DNA of 64,000 nt from Paraburkholderia monticola (GCF_001580545.1 NZ_LRBG01000002.1:1-64000); one strand, 5' to 3'; shown: positions 37,135-47,300, numbered from the stretch's first letter. Notes: generated by a model from the sequence alone, not told the origin. A program made the numbers and translations.

Positions 37135-38145
37135 ATGACGAGCGCTACCCTGTCCGACCACCGCCCGGTGCAGATCGCGATCACGACCGGCGAGCCCGCC
37201 GGCGTCGGTCCCGAGCTGACCGCGCAGGCGCTGGCCGGCGCGGCGGCGCACTGGCCTCACGCGCAGTTCACGGTGCTCGGCGATGCGCAATTGCTCGCCG
37301 AGCGCGCGCGCGTGGTCGGCGTCGATTGGGCGGCATTGCTCGCGCAGGGACCGCGCGTGCGGGTCGAGCATCGCGCGCTCGGCGCACCATCGCGGACGGG
37401 CAAGCTCGACGCCGCGAACGGCCGCTATGTGCTCGATCTGCTCGACGCAGCGATCGACGGCGCTCTCGCCGGCAAGTTCGACGCGATCGTCACCGCGCCG
37501 CTGCAAAAAAGCACGATCAACGACGCCGGTGTGCCGTTCACCGGCCACACCGAATATCTGGCCGAGCGCACCCATACGCCGCGCGTCGTGATGATGCTCG
37601 CGGGCACCGGCAAGCGGCCGCTGCGCGTCGCGCTCGCGACCACGCATCTGCCGTTGAAAGACGTGTCGGCTGCCTTGACGATCGAAAGCCTCGTCGAGAC
37701 GCTGCGTATCATCGATCACGACCTGCGTTACCACTTCGGCTTGCCCGCGCCACGCATCCTCGTGACGGGGCTCAATCCGCACGCGGGCGAAAACGGCTAC
37801 CTGGGCCGCGAGGAAATCGACGTGATCACGCCGGCGTTGCAGCAGGTGAACGCCGACGGCATCGACGCACGCGGTCCCTATCCGGCCGACACGCTGTTCC
37901 AGCCGCGTTATCTCGACGAAGCCGACTGCGTGCTCGCGATGTTCCACGACCAGGGCCTGCCGGTGCTGAAGTTCGCGACGTTCGGCGAAGGGATCAACGT
38001 GACGCTCGGCTTGCCGATCATTCGCACGTCGGTCGACCACGGCACCGCGCTCGATCTGGCCGGCACCGGTCGAGCCGACGCGGGCAGTTTGATGGCCGCG
38101 ATCGACACGGCGGTGTCGGTGGCGCAGCATCGTCGCGCGGGCTGA
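37135..38145 (+). CDS. pdxA: 4-hydroxythreonine-4-phosphate dehydrogenase
   Basis: A 336-residue Pdx[14 protein letters not shown] is the family's N-terminal motif. Metal-binding histidines are in [11 protein letters not shown] and in [27 protein letters not shown] is also typical. It oxidises 4-phosphohydroxy-L-threonine in pyridoxal phosphate synthesis. It starts 13 bp after surA. Its stop is followed by three short GGCTCA/CGCTCA repeats (38146-38163). Confidence 0.96.
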   Translation: MTSATLSDHRPVQIAITTGEPAGVGPELTAQALAGAAAHWPHAQFTVLGDAQLLAERARVVGVDWAALLAQGPRVRVEHRALGAPSRTGKLDAANGRYVLDLLDAAIDGALAGKFDAIVTAPLQKSTINDAGVPFTGHTEYLAERTHTPRVVMMLAGTGKRPLRVALATTHLPLKDVSAALTIESLVETLRIIDHDLRYHFGLPAPRILVTGLNPHAGENGYLGREEIDVITPALQQVNADGIDARGPYPADTLFQPRYLDEADCVLAMFHDQGLPVLKFATFGEGINVTLGLPIIRTSVDHGTALDLAGTGRADAGSLMAAIDTAVSVAQHRRAG

Positions 38146-38268
38146 GGCTCAGGCTCACGCTCAGGTCATGTGAGCGGTTGCGGTGGTGCGCATGGCGCGC
38201 CGCGCGGCGAGGTCTGTGCCACGTGACGTATTTCATTCTCAAGCAGTTTTCTTTCTAGCGTTTCTCCG

Positions 38269-39114
38269 ATGTCCACCAGCAGACAGCAAGGCCGGCACCA
38301 GGGCCATCTCGCGCGCAAGCGTTTCGGTCAGAATTTTCTGGTCGACATGGGCGTGATCGACTCGATCGTCGACGTGATCCGGCCGCAGCGCGGCGAGCGC
38401 ATGGTCGAGATCGGGCCGGGCCTCGGCGCGTTGACCGGGCCGCTGATCGAGCGGCTCGCCACCCCCGAGGCGCCGCTGCACGCGGTCGAACTCGACCGCG
38501 ATCTGATCGGCCGTCTGAAGACGAAGTTCGGCGACCTGCTCGAATTGCACTCGGGCGACGCGCTCGAATTCGACTTCGGCTCGCTCGCGGCGCCTGGCGA
38601 GAAGGCGTCGCTGCGCATCGTCGGCAATCTGCCGTACAACATTTCGAGCCCGCTGCTGTTTCATCTGGCGACGTTCGCCGAGCGCGTGATCGATCAGCAC
38701 TTCATGCTGCAAAACGAGGTGGTCGAGCGGATGGTGGCGGAGCCGGGCACGAAGGCGTTCAGCCGGCTGTCGGTGATGCTGCAATACCGCTATGTGATCG
38801 ACAAGCAGCTCGATGTGCCGCCCGAGTCATTCCAGCCGCCGCCGAAGGTCGATTCGGCGATCGTGCGGATGATCCCGTATGAACTGCACGAACTGCCGGC
38901 GGTCGACGAAAAGGTGCTCGGCGAGGTGGTGACGGCTGCGTTCTCGCAGCGTCGCAAGATGTTGCGCAATACGCTTGCCGCGCTGCGCGATACCGTCGAT
39001 TTCGACGCGCTCGGCTTCGATCTGCAACGCCGCGCGGAGGACGTGCCGGTCGCCGAATACGTGAGCGTGGCGCAGGCCGTGGCGAAGGCGCGCTCGGCGG
39101 CGGCGCCCGAGTAA
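38269..39114 (+). CDS. rsmA: 16S rRNA dimethyladenosine transferase RsmA
   Basis: A 281-residue KsgA/Rsm[15 protein letters not shown] is the N-terminal signature, [18 protein letters not shown] is the SAM loop, and [17 protein letters not shown] is motif IV with the NLPY active site. It dimethylates two adjacent adenosines near the 3' end of 16S rRNA; its loss gives kasugamycin resistance. It is the last gene of the lptD series and is convergent with the EamA transporter. Confidence 0.96.
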   Translation: MSTSRQQGRHQGHLARKRFGQNFLVDMGVIDSIVDVIRPQRGERMVEIGPGLGALTGPLIERLATPEAPLHAVELDRDLIGRLKTKFGDLLELHSGDALEFDFGSLAAPGEKASLRIVGNLPYNISSPLLFHLATFAERVIDQHFMLQNEVVERMVAEPGTKAFSRLSVMLQYRYVIDKQLDVPPESFQPPPKVDSAIVRMIPYELHELPAVDEKVLGEVVTAAFSQRRKMLRNTLAALRDTVDFDALGFDLQRRAEDVPVAEYVSVAQAVAKARSAAAPE

Positions 39115-39144
39115 GCGCAATCCCGACGGCGCGGGCCGCCGCCG

Positions 39145-40095
39145 TCAGGCGGTCCGTTTCGCCGGCGCGTTGACGAGCGCGATGCCGGTCAGCACCAGCA
39201 ACGCGGCGATCAGAAAGCGCGCGCTGAACGACTCGCCGAGCAGCAGCACGCCGAAGGTCACGCCGAACATCGGCGTCAAGAACGAAAACACCGACAGCCG
39301 CGACGCGATATAGCGAGTCAGCAGCCAGAACCACAACAGATAGCTGACGAACGCGACGATCACCGCCTGATACGCGAGGCTCGCGAGCGCGAGCGGCGTG
39401 ACGGTTTCTACGCGCACCTGGCCGAGCCCAACCGCCAGCGCGAGCAGCACCACCGCCGACACCGTCAACTGATAGAACAGCGTCTTGCTCGCGCTTGTAT
39501 GCGCGAGCCGCGATCCGCGCACGACCACCGTAGTCGCGGCCCACGTGATGCCGGCGAGCACGCCGAGCGCATCGCCGGCCGCGCCCGCGAGCGTCGAGCC
39601 GTGGGCGCCTGCACCGGCAGCGGCGCCCGCGTGCAGGAAGCCATCCGCGAATGCGAGCGCCATCCCCAGGAACGCGACACCGATGCCGAGCCACTGGATA
39701 CGCCGCATGCGTTCGCCGTCGACGAACCAGTGCAGACCGAGCGCCGTGAAGCACGGCGCCGTGTACAGAAAGACCGCCATGCGCGACGCGCTCGTCAGCG
39801 TCAGGCCGAGAAAGATGCACACGAACTCGGCCGCGAACAGCACACCTGCAAGCAGCCCCGCGCCGAGCGTGCCGTCATCGCGAAAGAGCGGCGTGCCGCG
39901 CGAGCGCGCCCACGCCCAGACGAGCACCGCTGCGATCGTCGAGCGCAGCCCCGCCTGAAAGACCGGCGGCACCGTCGCATTGGTGGTCTTGATCGCGACC
40001 TGTTGAAGCCCCCAGATTGCGCACAGACCGATCATCAACAGGATGGCGAAGCTATCCAGGGCGCGGCGCGCGGGCAGGGCGGTGGTCGTGCTCAT
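39145..40095 (-). CDS. EamA/DMT superfamily transporter
   Basis: About 316 residues from MSTTTALPARRALDS at 40095. There are ten predicted membrane helices in two EamA repeats: LLMIGLCAIWGLQQVAIK opens the first, and LGVLAGITWAATTVVVRGS the second. A typical C-terminus VLTGIALVNAPAKR follows. It probably exports metabolites or amino acids, but the substrate cannot be inferred. It is convergent with rsmA and has no tight operon partner. Confidence 0.9.
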   Translation of the reverse strand: MSTTTALPARRALDSFAILLMIGLCAIWGLQQVAIKTTNATVPPVFQAGLRSTIAAVLVWAWARSRGTPLFRDDGTLGAGLLAGVLFAAEFVCIFLGLTLTSASRMAVFLYTAPCFTALGLHWFVDGERMRRIQWLGIGVAFLGMALAFADGFLHAGAAAGAGAHGSTLAGAAGDALGVLAGITWAATTVVVRGSRLAHTSASKTLFYQLTVSAVVLLALAVGLGQVRVETVTPLALASLAYQAVIVAFVSYLLWFWLLTRYIASRLSVFSFLTPMFGVTFGVLLLGESFSARFLIAALLVLTGIALVNAPAKRTA

Positions 40096-40304
40096 GGGCG
40101 ACGGGGTGGCCAGGTGGTGATGTGGCGATGGGGAACGGGTTCGGCCGGGTGTCGGTTGCTGGCGCGTTTGAATTGCCGGATTTTTCGCGCGCAGAGCCGA
40201 GCCTTGGCCGTCCGCGATTTTTCGATGCTGCTGGCACAAGCCAGGATGGCCGGGCGGATTCACCCGGCATCAGGATCCTCGGGTGCGACGTGTCAAAGTC
40301 GATT

Positions 40305-40328
40305 GCGGCGCGCCTTTTGCGCGCCGCC
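40305..40328 (-). terminator. GC-rich hairpin downstream of gloA
   Basis: GCGGCGCGC (40305-40313) pairs with GCGCGCCGC (40319-40327) around CTTTT, five bases past the gloA stop on the minus strand. There is no T-tract, so termination may be weak or Rho-assisted. Confidence 0.5.
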
Positions 40329-40333
40329 GGACC

Positions 40334-40729
40334 TCAGTCGACGCGTCCCTTCTTCTGGATCAGCTCGATCTTGTACCCGTCCGGATCGGCGACGAAGGCG
40401 ATCACAGTCGTGCCGTGTTTCATGGGTCCCGCCTCACGAGTCACGACACCGCCGCGTTTCTTCACTTCTTCGCACGCCGCATAGGCGTCGTCGACCTCGA
40501 GCGCGATGTGGCCGTACCCGTTTCCGAGGTCGTACTTGCTGGTGTCCCAGTTGTGAGTCAGTTCGATCGCCGCGCCTTCGGATTCATCCTCGTAACCGAC
40601 GAATGCGAGGGTGAACTTGCCGTCCGGGTAGTCGCTCTTTCGAAGCAGGCGCATGCCGAGAACTTCCGTGTAGAAACGGATCGATGCGTCGAGATCACCG
40701 ACTCGAAGCATGGTATGCAAGATGCGCAT
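40334..40729 (-). CDS. gloA: Lactoylglutathione lyase (glyoxalase I)
   Basis: A 131-residue protein from [20 protein letters not shown]. Metal ligands are in the expected places: H in MRILHTML, E in [12 protein letters not shown] in [11 protein letters not shown] and E in [10 protein letters not shown]. It converts the methylglyoxal-glutathione hemithioacetal to S-lactoylglutathione. The start is decided by the AAGGATTTCTC segment upstream and family length; a longer reading would add an unlike cysteine-rich leader. Confidence 0.95.
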   Translation of the reverse strand: MRILHTMLRVGDLDASIRFYTEVLGMRLLRKSDYPDGKFTLAFVGYEDESEGAAIELTHNWDTSKYDLGNGYGHIALEVDDAYAACEEVKKRGGVVTREAGPMKHGTTVIAFVADPDGYKIELIQKKGRVD

Positions 40730-41081
40730 GAGAAATCCTTTGATGGTTGGTCGACAAATGCACTGACATTGCGCCAATTGTAAATGATCGCCTCATACCG
40801 TGAGCGACGCCGCGCGGGCCGACCGGCACGCAGCCAACCCGATGCGCGAGGTCGAGACATTTGATCTGACCTATTCGAACAAAAAGGAAACGGCAATAGG
40901 TGTTGTGTCCAGTTGCCCGTTTGATATTAGTGTCCAAAACTCAGCATCAATCCGGTTTGTCAGATAGCAGTCTGGTATATCGGACATTCGATGCGTGATC
41001 CGGCGAATTTCGAGCGTGCCGAAAGGTGCTGAAGCCGAATCGTCCGCTCCGGAATACTCCTCTCCGCTTAGGACCCTGCTC
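40730..41081. other. Intergenic region with an AT-rich control region of the amino-acid ABC operon
   Basis: No gene is credible in these 352 bp. Positions ~40860-40990 are clearly poorer in GC than the neighbours. They contain two TGTCCA blocks (near 40907 and 40931), CAGATAGCAGTCTG (CAGA/TCTG dyad, near 40959) and TATATCGGACA (near 40976). This is a plausible binding region for the IclR regulator encoded at the end of the operon; the exact operator is not determined. Confidence 0.5.
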
Positions 41082-41921
41082 ATGAAACTTGCCCAACGAG
41101 GCGCCAAAGCCGCCTTTCTGTTCGCTGTTGCTGGATTGCTCGCCATCACGGGCTGCACCAAGATTGCCACGCCGGGGCAGCAGGGGGCGGCGGCAGCTCC
41201 GTCGACGCTTCAGGCCGTGCTGCAGCGAGGCACGCTGCGGGTCGGCGACTGTCTGACGTTCGCGCCGTTCGGGTTCTACAACAAGGACGGCCAGGCGGAC
41301 GGCTATGACGTGGACCTCGCGAAGGAACTCGCGAAGCAGATGGGCGTGAAGCTCGAGGTCGTGAATACCACGAGCGCAAACCGGATTCCGAATCTGCAGA
41401 CCAGCAAAGTAGACGTGGTGTTCTGCAACTTCACGCGCAATCTGGAGCGCGCGAAAGTGATCGAATTCACGACCCCGTACGTGGTTGCCAGCGAAGCCCT
41501 GCTGGTCAGAAAAAATAGCGGCATCCAGTCGATCAAGGACATGGGCGGCCGCACGATTGCGACGGTCAAGGGCTCGACCAATGGCGACGAAGTTCGCTCG
41601 CTGAATATCCCGATCAAGATTCAGGAATACGACAGCTCGCAGGCCGCGATTCTGGCCGTCAAGCAGGGACAGGCCGACGCGATGATCGAGGACAACAACT
41701 TCCTCGCGTATCAGGCCAAGCTCGACCCTGAGCTCGCGGTCACGAACGAAGCGCTGGTCCCGCTCGAATACAACGCGTTCGGCGTCAAGGCCGGCGATCA
41801 GGAGTGGCTCAATTATCTGAATCTGTTCCTCTTCAACATCAATGCGTCGAAGCTCAACGCGCAGCTCTACAACAAGTGGTTCGGCACCGATCCGCGCTAC
41901 CCGCTCAATCCGCAGTTTTAA
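41082..41921 (+). CDS. ABC importer substrate-binding lipoprotein (polar amino-acid family 3)
   Basis: A 279-residue protein from MKLAQRGAKAAFLFAVAGLL, with lipobox LAITGC (Cys25). The SBP_bac_3 domain follows: LQRGTLRVGDCLTFAPFGFY, GYDVDLAKELAKQMGVKLEV, VDVVFCNFTRNLERAKVIEF and GQADAMIEDNNFLAYQ. It captures a polar amino acid or related solute in the periplasm for the two permeases and ATPase downstream. The specific ligand is unknown. It is first of four transport genes on one strand. Confidence 0.93.
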   Translation: MKLAQRGAKAAFLFAVAGLLAITGCTKIATPGQQGAAAAPSTLQAVLQRGTLRVGDCLTFAPFGFYNKDGQADGYDVDLAKELAKQMGVKLEVVNTTSANRIPNLQTSKVDVVFCNFTRNLERAKVIEFTTPYVVASEALLVRKNSGIQSIKDMGGRTIATVKGSTNGDEVRSLNIPIKIQEYDSSQAAILAVKQGQADAMIEDNNFLAYQAKLDPELAVTNEALVPLEYNAFGVKAGDQEWLNYLNLFLFNINASKLNAQLYNKWFGTDPRYPLNPQF

Positions 41922-41972
41922 GGAGCGGGAGATGCCGATAACTGATCAAACCCGAACGGTGGGGAGTCCGCG

Positions 41973-42689
41973 ATGAGTTACGAGTGGCTGACTTTATGGG
42001 GCTACGTGCCCGAGTTTCTGACCGCGAGCTGGCTGACGTTGCAGGTGACCGTGCTCGCCTTCATCCTGGCGGTGGCGCTGGGTCTGCTGACCGCGGTTGC
42101 GAGTGCTTCGCCGCTCGCGCTGATTCGGTGGATCGCCCGTGGCTACGTTGAAATCATCCGCAACACGCCTGTTCTGCTGCAGATCTTCATCGTCTTCTTC
42201 GGTCTGCCGTCGGCGGGTATTTCGCTCGACGCATACTGGGCGGGCGTCATCGCACTCGGCCTGAACGTGGGTGCGTATCTCTCGGAAGTGTTCCGCGCCG
42301 GCATCCAGTCGGTGCCGCGCGGTCAACTCGAGGCCGCCGGCATTCTCGGACTCGAGCGCGCCCAGATCTTCGCCGAGGTCGTGCTGCCGCAGGCCACGCG
42401 CGCGGTCTATCCGGCCATCGTCAACTACCTGATCCAGTTGCTGCTCGGCACGTCGTTGCTGTCCGCGATTGCGTTGCCGGAGCTGACCGGCACGGCGACC
42501 GTGATCAACTCGCGCACGCTTCTCTACCTGCAAACGTTCAGCGTGACGCTCGTCGCGTATCTCGTGCTCAGCAACGTCCTGTCCTGGCTCGCGGGCCAGC
42601 TCGGAGCGCGAATCTTTCATCCTCCCCTCGTCATGCCGGCGCGCAACGGTTTCGGCAGAGGTTTCCTGCGCCGGACGAAGCGGGCCTGA
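41973..42689 (+). CDS. ABC importer permease 1 (HisMQ type)
   Basis: A 238-residue permease. Membrane segments begin with LTLQVTVLAFILAVALGLLT; YVEIIRNTPVLLQIFIVFFG is the family motif, and EAAGILGLERAQIFAEVVLP is the cytoplasmic EAA loop that docks the ATPase. It lies 51 bp after the binding protein. It pairs with the next gene as a heterodimeric channel. Confidence 0.93.
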   Translation: MSYEWLTLWGYVPEFLTASWLTLQVTVLAFILAVALGLLTAVASASPLALIRWIARGYVEIIRNTPVLLQIFIVFFGLPSAGISLDAYWAGVIALGLNVGAYLSEVFRAGIQSVPRGQLEAAGILGLERAQIFAEVVLPQATRAVYPAIVNYLIQLLLGTSLLSAIALPELTGTATVINSRTLLYLQTFSVTLVAYLVLSNVLSWLAGQLGARIFHPPLVMPARNGFGRGFLRRTKRA

Positions 42690-42710
42690 TTCCCGGATTG
42701 GAGTTGGATC

Positions 42711-43355
42711 ATGTCAGTCGAATTACTGAAAACCAGTCTCTCGATCCTGCTGCAGGGTCTGGTGACGACGCTGTTGCTGTCGGTTGCCGCCATCGTGGGC
42801 AGCACGCTGATCGGCCTGTTCGCCGCGGTGTTGCGCTCGTTCGGGCCGTGGGGCACCGGTCGCGTCGCCAGGCTCTACACGGAACTCTTTCGCGGCACGC
42901 CCGTGCTGATCACGCTGATGTTCATCTATTTCGGCGTGTCGTACTTCGGTTACGCGATCGATGTGTTCGCAGCCGGCGTCATCGGCTTGAGCGTGTACCA
43001 GGGCGCCTACATCGCCGAGATTTTTCGCTCGGGGATCGAATCGGTGCCCAAGGGCCAATGGGAGGTATCGCAAATCCTTGGCCTCACGCGGCCTCAGGCG
43101 TTCTCGTTCGTCGTGCTGCCTCAGACCGGAAAGATCGTGCTGCCGCCTCTCGTCGGCCAGTATCTGTCGCTGATCAAGGACACCTCGATCGTCAGCATGA
43201 TCGGTATGTCCGAGTTGATGCACGGTGGCCAGGCCATCGTCGATCGGATCGGTAAGCCCGTGGAAATCTACGGACTCGTCGCACTCATTTACTTCGCCGT
43301 GTGCTTCCCGCTCTCGCAATGGGTACGCCACCATGACCGCAGGAGATTGTCGTGA
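42711..43355 (+). CDS. ABC importer permease 2 (HisMQ type)
   Basis: A 214-residue permease with [40 protein letters not shown] and the EAA-type loop [20 protein letters not shown]. It is related to but distinct from permease 1. Its TGA overlaps the GTG start of the ATPase gene (GTGA), so the two are translationally coupled. Confidence 0.93.
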   Translation: MSVELLKTSLSILLQGLVTTLLLSVAAIVGSTLIGLFAAVLRSFGPWGTGRVARLYTELFRGTPVLITLMFIYFGVSYFGYAIDVFAAGVIGLSVYQGAYIAEIFRSGIESVPKGQWEVSQILGLTRPQAFSFVVLPQTGKIVLPPLVGQYLSLIKDTSIVSMIGMSELMHGGQAIVDRIGKPVEIYGLVALIYFAVCFPLSQWVRHHDRRRLS

Positions 43356-44104
43356 GTAACCAAAGCCAACCCAAGCCCATCATTTCGTTGACGGGCGTCA
43401 GTAAAGCATTCGGCTCGACCCGTGTGTTGAACGAAATCAATCTCGAAGTCCGCTCGGGTGAAGTGCTGGTGCTGATTGGCGCGTCCGGCTCGGGCAAGAG
43501 CACCGTGCTGCGAATCATGGCGGGACTGGAGACGAGCGATTCCGGCGAGGTCTGGGTCAACGAGGTGCCGTTGCACGATCCGCGCCGGGCACGGGAGATT
43601 CGCGGCCACGTCGGCATGGTCTTCCAGCAGTTCAATCTGTTTCCTCACAAGACCGCGCTCGGCAATGTCACGCTCGCGCTGATCAAGGCACGCCGCATGA
43701 GTCCGGCCGACGCGCGCAAGCGCGCGATGGACGCGCTCGACCGCGTCGGGCTCGCGGATCGCGCGGAACATTATCCGAGCCAGCTGTCGGGCGGTCAGCA
43801 GCAGCGAGTGGCGATTGCGCGGGCGCTCGCGGTCGAGCCCGGCATCATGTTCTTCGACGAGGCGACGTCCGCGCTCGACCCGGAGCTGGTCGGCGAGGTC
43901 ACCGAGGTGATGCGCGGGCTCGCGCGCGACGGCATGACGATGGTCGTCGTCACGCATGAAATGGGTTTTGCCCGCAAGACCGCCGATCGCGTCGTGTTCA
44001 TGGACAAGGGCGTCATCGCCGAGCAGGGCGATCCGGAACAGATCTTCGTCAATCCCGCGAACGAGCGCACCCGGCAGTTTCTGCATCGAGTTCTCGACCA
44101 TTGA
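43352..44104 (+). CDS. ABC importer ATP-binding protein (GlnQ/HisP type)
   Basis: A 250-residue ATPase with a GTG start overlapping the upstream stop. Walker A is GASGSGKST, the Q-loop [16 protein letters not shown], the signature [20 protein letters not shown], Walker [16 protein letters not shown] and the H-loop VVTHEM. It energises the two adjacent permeases. The GlnQ/HisP class supports a polar amino acid as the cargo. Confidence 0.94.
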   Translation: MSNQSQPKPIISLTGVSKAFGSTRVLNEINLEVRSGEVLVLIGASGSGKSTVLRIMAGLETSDSGEVWVNEVPLHDPRRAREIRGHVGMVFQQFNLFPHKTALGNVTLALIKARRMSPADARKRAMDALDRVGLADRAEHYPSQLSGGQQQRVAIARALAVEPGIMFFDEATSALDPELVGEVTEVMRGLARDGMTMVVVTHEMGFARKTADRVVFMDKGVIAEQGDPEQIFVNPANERTRQFLHRVLDH

Positions 44105-44203
44105 CGCAGAGCGGCCTGAAAGTCGCTTTGGCGGGCCCGTCGCGCGATACACTCTCGCGCTTGAAAACCAACCGGTCGGATGAACGCTTTACGGAGTGAA
44201 TGC

Positions 44204-44953
44204 ATGGCTGTTACAGAATCGTCACGGGCGAGAGGCGTGGATCGCGTCATCGCCATCTTCCGGCAATTGCATATCGCTCAACGCCCGCTGTCGATGCGCG
44301 AGTTGATCGAGGCGACCGGCGCACCGCGTTCGAGCATTTACGAGCTGGTGGCGATTCTCGCGGAGGTGGGCTGGCTCGAGACGTCCGCGGACGGAAACGT
44401 GTTCTTCGGGCGCGAGATGCACTACTACGGGTCGGACTATGCCACCCACAACGATCTCATCAGCCGCGCGCATCAATCCATTCTGGCCTTGGTGAGGAAG
44501 TACGACGAGACCACGCAGATGTGCATGCTGGAAGGCAACAAGTACACGGTCGTGTTGTCGGAGAACAGTGCCCGGCCGTTCAACATCAGTTCGGACATCG
44601 GAGTGAGAGTGCCGATTCCGTGGACCGCCACGGGGCGCCTGCTGCTAGGTCACCTGAATGCCGACGAGATTCGCTCGCTGATTCCGGCCGAAGACTTCAT
44701 CCTCGACAACGGGGTGAGCATCGAGTTCGACCAGTTCCTGAAGGACGTGCAGGCCGCCAAAGAACATGGCTATTGCTGCACCGAAGGACTCTCGAACGCG
44801 TTCAGGCTATGCATGGCGGCGCCGATTCGCGATCGCGCGGGCTTGCCGATCGCAGCGCTGTGTTTCATGACCGGGCGCGACACGAGCCCGGACCGACGCG
44901 GCGCGATGCTCGACGATCTGTTGCAGTCCGCGAAGGCGCTCTCGCAGAGATAG
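44204..44953 (+). CDS. IclR family transcriptional regulator of the adjacent ABC importer
   Basis: About 249 residues. GGAG at 44193-44196 sits seven bases before ATG 44204 and favours it over ATG 44180. The winged helix covers ~10-75 (ERGVDRVIAIF-like start, PLSMRELIEATGAPRSSIYE) and the effector domain ~80-245 (YDETTQMCMLEGNKYTVV, VPIPWTATGRLLLGHL, AAPIRDRAGLPIAALCF). It follows the four transport genes by 99 bp on the same strand, so local control of the importer is the simplest reading. Confidence 0.88.
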   Translation: MAVTESSRARGVDRVIAIFRQLHIAQRPLSMRELIEATGAPRSSIYELVAILAEVGWLETSADGNVFFGREMHYYGSDYATHNDLISRAHQSILALVRKYDETTQMCMLEGNKYTVVLSENSARPFNISSDIGVRVPIPWTATGRLLLGHLNADEIRSLIPAEDFILDNGVSIEFDQFLKDVQAAKEHGYCCTEGLSNAFRLCMAAPIRDRAGLPIAALCFMTGRDTSPDRRGAMLDDLLQSAKALSQR

Positions 44954-44996
44954 CGTTTCGCGTTCGATGCGCGCTCGAGCGGATTGCCGCCCGGCC

Positions 44997-45890
44997 TCAA
45001 AGCGTCGGCAATAACTCCGGCGGATGCGACTTCAGTGTCTGCCGCGCCTCGCGGAACTCCGGAAAGATCGATTCGACCGTCTGCCAGAAGCGCGGACTGT
45101 GATTCATCTCGCGCAGATGCGATAGCTCGTGCGCGACGACGTAGTCGATGATCGACAACGGAAAGTGAATCAGCCGCCAGTTCAGGCGGATCTTGCCGTC
45201 GCTCGAACAGCTGCCCCAGCGGGTCGCCGCTGAAGACAAGGCATAGGTGCGATAGTTGACGCCGAGCTTTTGCGCGTAAATCTCGAGACGCTCACCGAAC
45301 AGCCGCTTCGCTTCGCCTTGCAGCCAACCCTGCACACGATCCTTGATCTGCTGCGGATCGGCTTGCAACGGCAGCGGCAATTGCAGCGCCGCGTGCTCCG
45401 CGCTGAACGCGAGCATGCCTCGCGGCGCGCCGAGCGTCACGCGCACCGGCTGACCGAGATAGGGCACTTCGGCGCCGTCTTTCCAGTCGATCTTCGGCAG
45501 CGCACGCTGTTCGACGCGCGTTTGCCATTCGATCAGCTTCGTGAAAATCCAGCGTTGTTTTTCGGTGATCGCGGTTTCGATATCGGCCAGCGTGACCCAG
45601 CGCGGTGCGGTGATCGTGAGACCGGTGCTGTCGATTGCAAAGCCGATCGAGCGGCGTGACGAACGCTTGAGCGCGTAGTACAGCGTACGCGAACCGATGG
45701 TGAGACTGCGCAGCTTGCTGCCGTCCGGCGCGAGCGGCACGGCGGGCGGCATGGCCGGCGCGGCGTCAGATGAACCCGATGTGGAAGGTGAAGGAGACGA
45801 CGCAGCCGACCCCGGCTCGGCGAAGAGCGGGAGATCGAGCTGCCGGTTTTCGAGCGCCGCGGCGGGTTGCGGCGTAGGAGACTTCTGCAT
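44997..45890 (-). CDS. YgjP-like M48-type zinc metallopeptidase (DUF45)
   Basis: About 297 residues from ATG 45890 (MQKSPTPQPAAALENRQLDL); a TTG six codons upstream is the alternative. A low-complexity N-terminus (~1-65) leads into the YgjP/SprT-like domain: RSIGFAIDSTGLTITAPRWV, RWGSCSSDGKIRLNWRLIHF and the zinc site VVAHELSHLREMNHSPRFWQ. HExxH is present as HELSH. The substrate is unknown. It is the last gene of the glyQ-glyS-gmhB-plsC run. Confidence 0.9.
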   Translation of the reverse strand: MQKSPTPQPAAALENRQLDLPLFAEPGSAASSPSPSTSGSSDAAPAMPPAVPLAPDGSKLRSLTIGSRTLYYALKRSSRRSIGFAIDSTGLTITAPRWVTLADIETAITEKQRWIFTKLIEWQTRVEQRALPKIDWKDGAEVPYLGQPVRVTLGAPRGMLAFSAEHAALQLPLPLQADPQQIKDRVQGWLQGEAKRLFGERLEIYAQKLGVNYRTYALSSAATRWGSCSSDGKIRLNWRLIHFPLSIIDYVVAHELSHLREMNHSPRFWQTVESIFPEFREARQTLKSHPPELLPTL

Positions 45891-45938
45891 CGGCTTCGCT
45901 TCGCGCAATACGCCTTCGGGCTTCGAGGGCGTGGCGCG

Positions 45939-46697
45939 TCAGATAGGAGCGGCGGCGGATCTGTCGGCCGCCGCGCTATAGGCAGTTGGATCGATGCGGC
46001 GCATTTCGGCTTCGATCCACTGTTCGACGCGCGTGTTCACTTCGTCGGGCGTGAGTCCCGTCGTGTCGATCGGCTTGCCAATCGACACCGTGACTATACC
46101 CGGATATTTCGTAAACGAGTTGCGCGGCCACACGCGGCCCGCGTTGTGCGCGATCGGCACGACCGGCGCGCCGGTCGCGATCGCGAAGCGCGCGCCGCCG
46201 GTCTTGTACTTGCCCTGCTTGCCGGTCGGCGTGCGCGTGCCTTCCGGAAACATGATGACCCACGCGCCTTCGGCCATGCGCGCCTTGCCCTGGTTGATCA
46301 CCGATTCGAACGCGTACTTGCCTTCCTTGCGGTTGATGTGAACCATCTTCAGCATGCCGAGCGCCCAGCCGAAGAACGGCACGTACAGCAGCTCGCGCTT
46401 GAACACATAGCACAGCGGCCGCGGCATGATCGCCGGAAACGCGAGCGTTTCCCACGCCGACTGATGTTTCGACAGCAGCACGGCCGGCCCGTTGGGCAGG
46501 TTCTCGAAACCTTCGATGCGGTAGCGGATGCCGTTCAGATAGCGCACCGTCCACAGCGTCAGACGGCACCAGCCGGCCGCCATCCAGTAGCGGTTTTCCG
46601 CGCGCAAAAACGGAAATGCGATGAAGCAGGCGGTCGCGTACGGTACCGTGACCAGAACGAAATAGATCAGCAGCAGCAGGGAACGGAGAAAGCGCAT
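45939..46697 (-). CDS. plsC: 1-acyl-sn-glycerol-3-phosphate acyltransferase
   Basis: A 252-residue protein. The start MRFLRSLLLLIYFVLVTVPY is an N-terminal membrane anchor. The acyltransferase motifs are SKHQSAWE (an HxxxxE version of HxxxxD) near residue 75, FPEGTRTPTGKQGKYKTGG near 150 and PVVPIAHNAG. It converts lysophosphatidate to phosphatidate at the inner membrane. It lies 38 bp downstream of gmhB. Longer in-frame readings into gmhB are shadows. Confidence 0.93.
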   Translation of the reverse strand: MRFLRSLLLLIYFVLVTVPYATACFIAFPFLRAENRYWMAAGWCRLTLWTVRYLNGIRYRIEGFENLPNGPAVLLSKHQSAWETLAFPAIMPRPLCYVFKRELLYVPFFGWALGMLKMVHINRKEGKYAFESVINQGKARMAEGAWVIMFPEGTRTPTGKQGKYKTGGARFAIATGAPVVPIAHNAGRVWPRNSFTKYPGIVTVSIGKPIDTTGLTPDEVNTRVEQWIEAEMRRIDPTAYSAAADRSAAAPI

Positions 46698-46735
46698 CGG
46701 CGTGGTTGGTGAGGGTTGGGAACGCGCGGTGCGCG

Positions 46736-47290
46736 TTACTCCTGGACGTCGGCGAGGAAGTCGAGCGCGAATGCGCGCAGGTCGTCGTGCACGATCGTGC
46801 CTTCGGGCAAGCCGCCGGCGGCGAGGGTCTTGCGGCCCTTGCCAGTCAGAACGAGATGGGTCGGATGACCGAGCGCCGCGCCCGCCTGCAGATCGCGCAG
46901 CGAATCGCCGACCGTGGGCGTATGCGCCGGATCGATCTCGAAACGCTCGGCGATCATCTTCAGCATGCCGGGCTTCGGCTTGCGGCATTCGCAGTGATCT
47001 TCCGCCGTGTGCGGGCAGAAGAACACCGCGTCGATGCGTGCGCCGACGGACGCGGCCATCCGGTGCATCTTCAGATGCATCGCGTTCAACGCGTCCATGT
47101 CGAACAGACCCCGGCCGATGCCCGACTGGTTCGTCGCGATCGCGACGCGATAGCCCGCCTGGTTCAGGCGCGCGATCGCTTCCAGTGCGCCGGGCAACGC
47201 GACCCATTCGTCCGGCGACTTGATGAACGCGTCGGAGTCGGCGTTGATCACGCCGTCGCGGTCGAGGATCACCACTTTCTTGGTCGGCAT
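46736..47290 (-). CDS. gmhB: D-glycero-beta-D-manno-heptose 1,7-bisphosphate 7-phosphatase
   Basis: A 184-residue HAD phosphatase. KKVVILDRDGVINADSDAFI has the catalytic aspartates, IATNQSGIGRG is motif II, and the zinc-loop cysteine/histidine set is FCPHTAEDHCECRKPKPGM. It dephosphorylates heptose bisphosphate for the LPS inner-core heptose precursor. It is ten bases after glyS, consistent with one transcript. Confidence 0.94.
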   Translation of the reverse strand: MPTKKVVILDRDGVINADSDAFIKSPDEWVALPGALEAIARLNQAGYRVAIATNQSGIGRGLFDMDALNAMHLKMHRMAASVGARIDAVFFCPHTAEDHCECRKPKPGMLKMIAERFEIDPAHTPTVGDSLRDLQAGAALGHPTHLVLTGKGRKTLAAGGLPEGTIVHDDLRAFALDFLADVQE

Positions 47291-47300
47291 GGCGCGGTGC

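Noticed and set aside
46698-47207. A 170-codon in-frame extension upstream of plsC
   Set aside because: It overlaps gmhB in another frame, and the membrane-anchor start at 46697 is the natural PlsC N-terminus.
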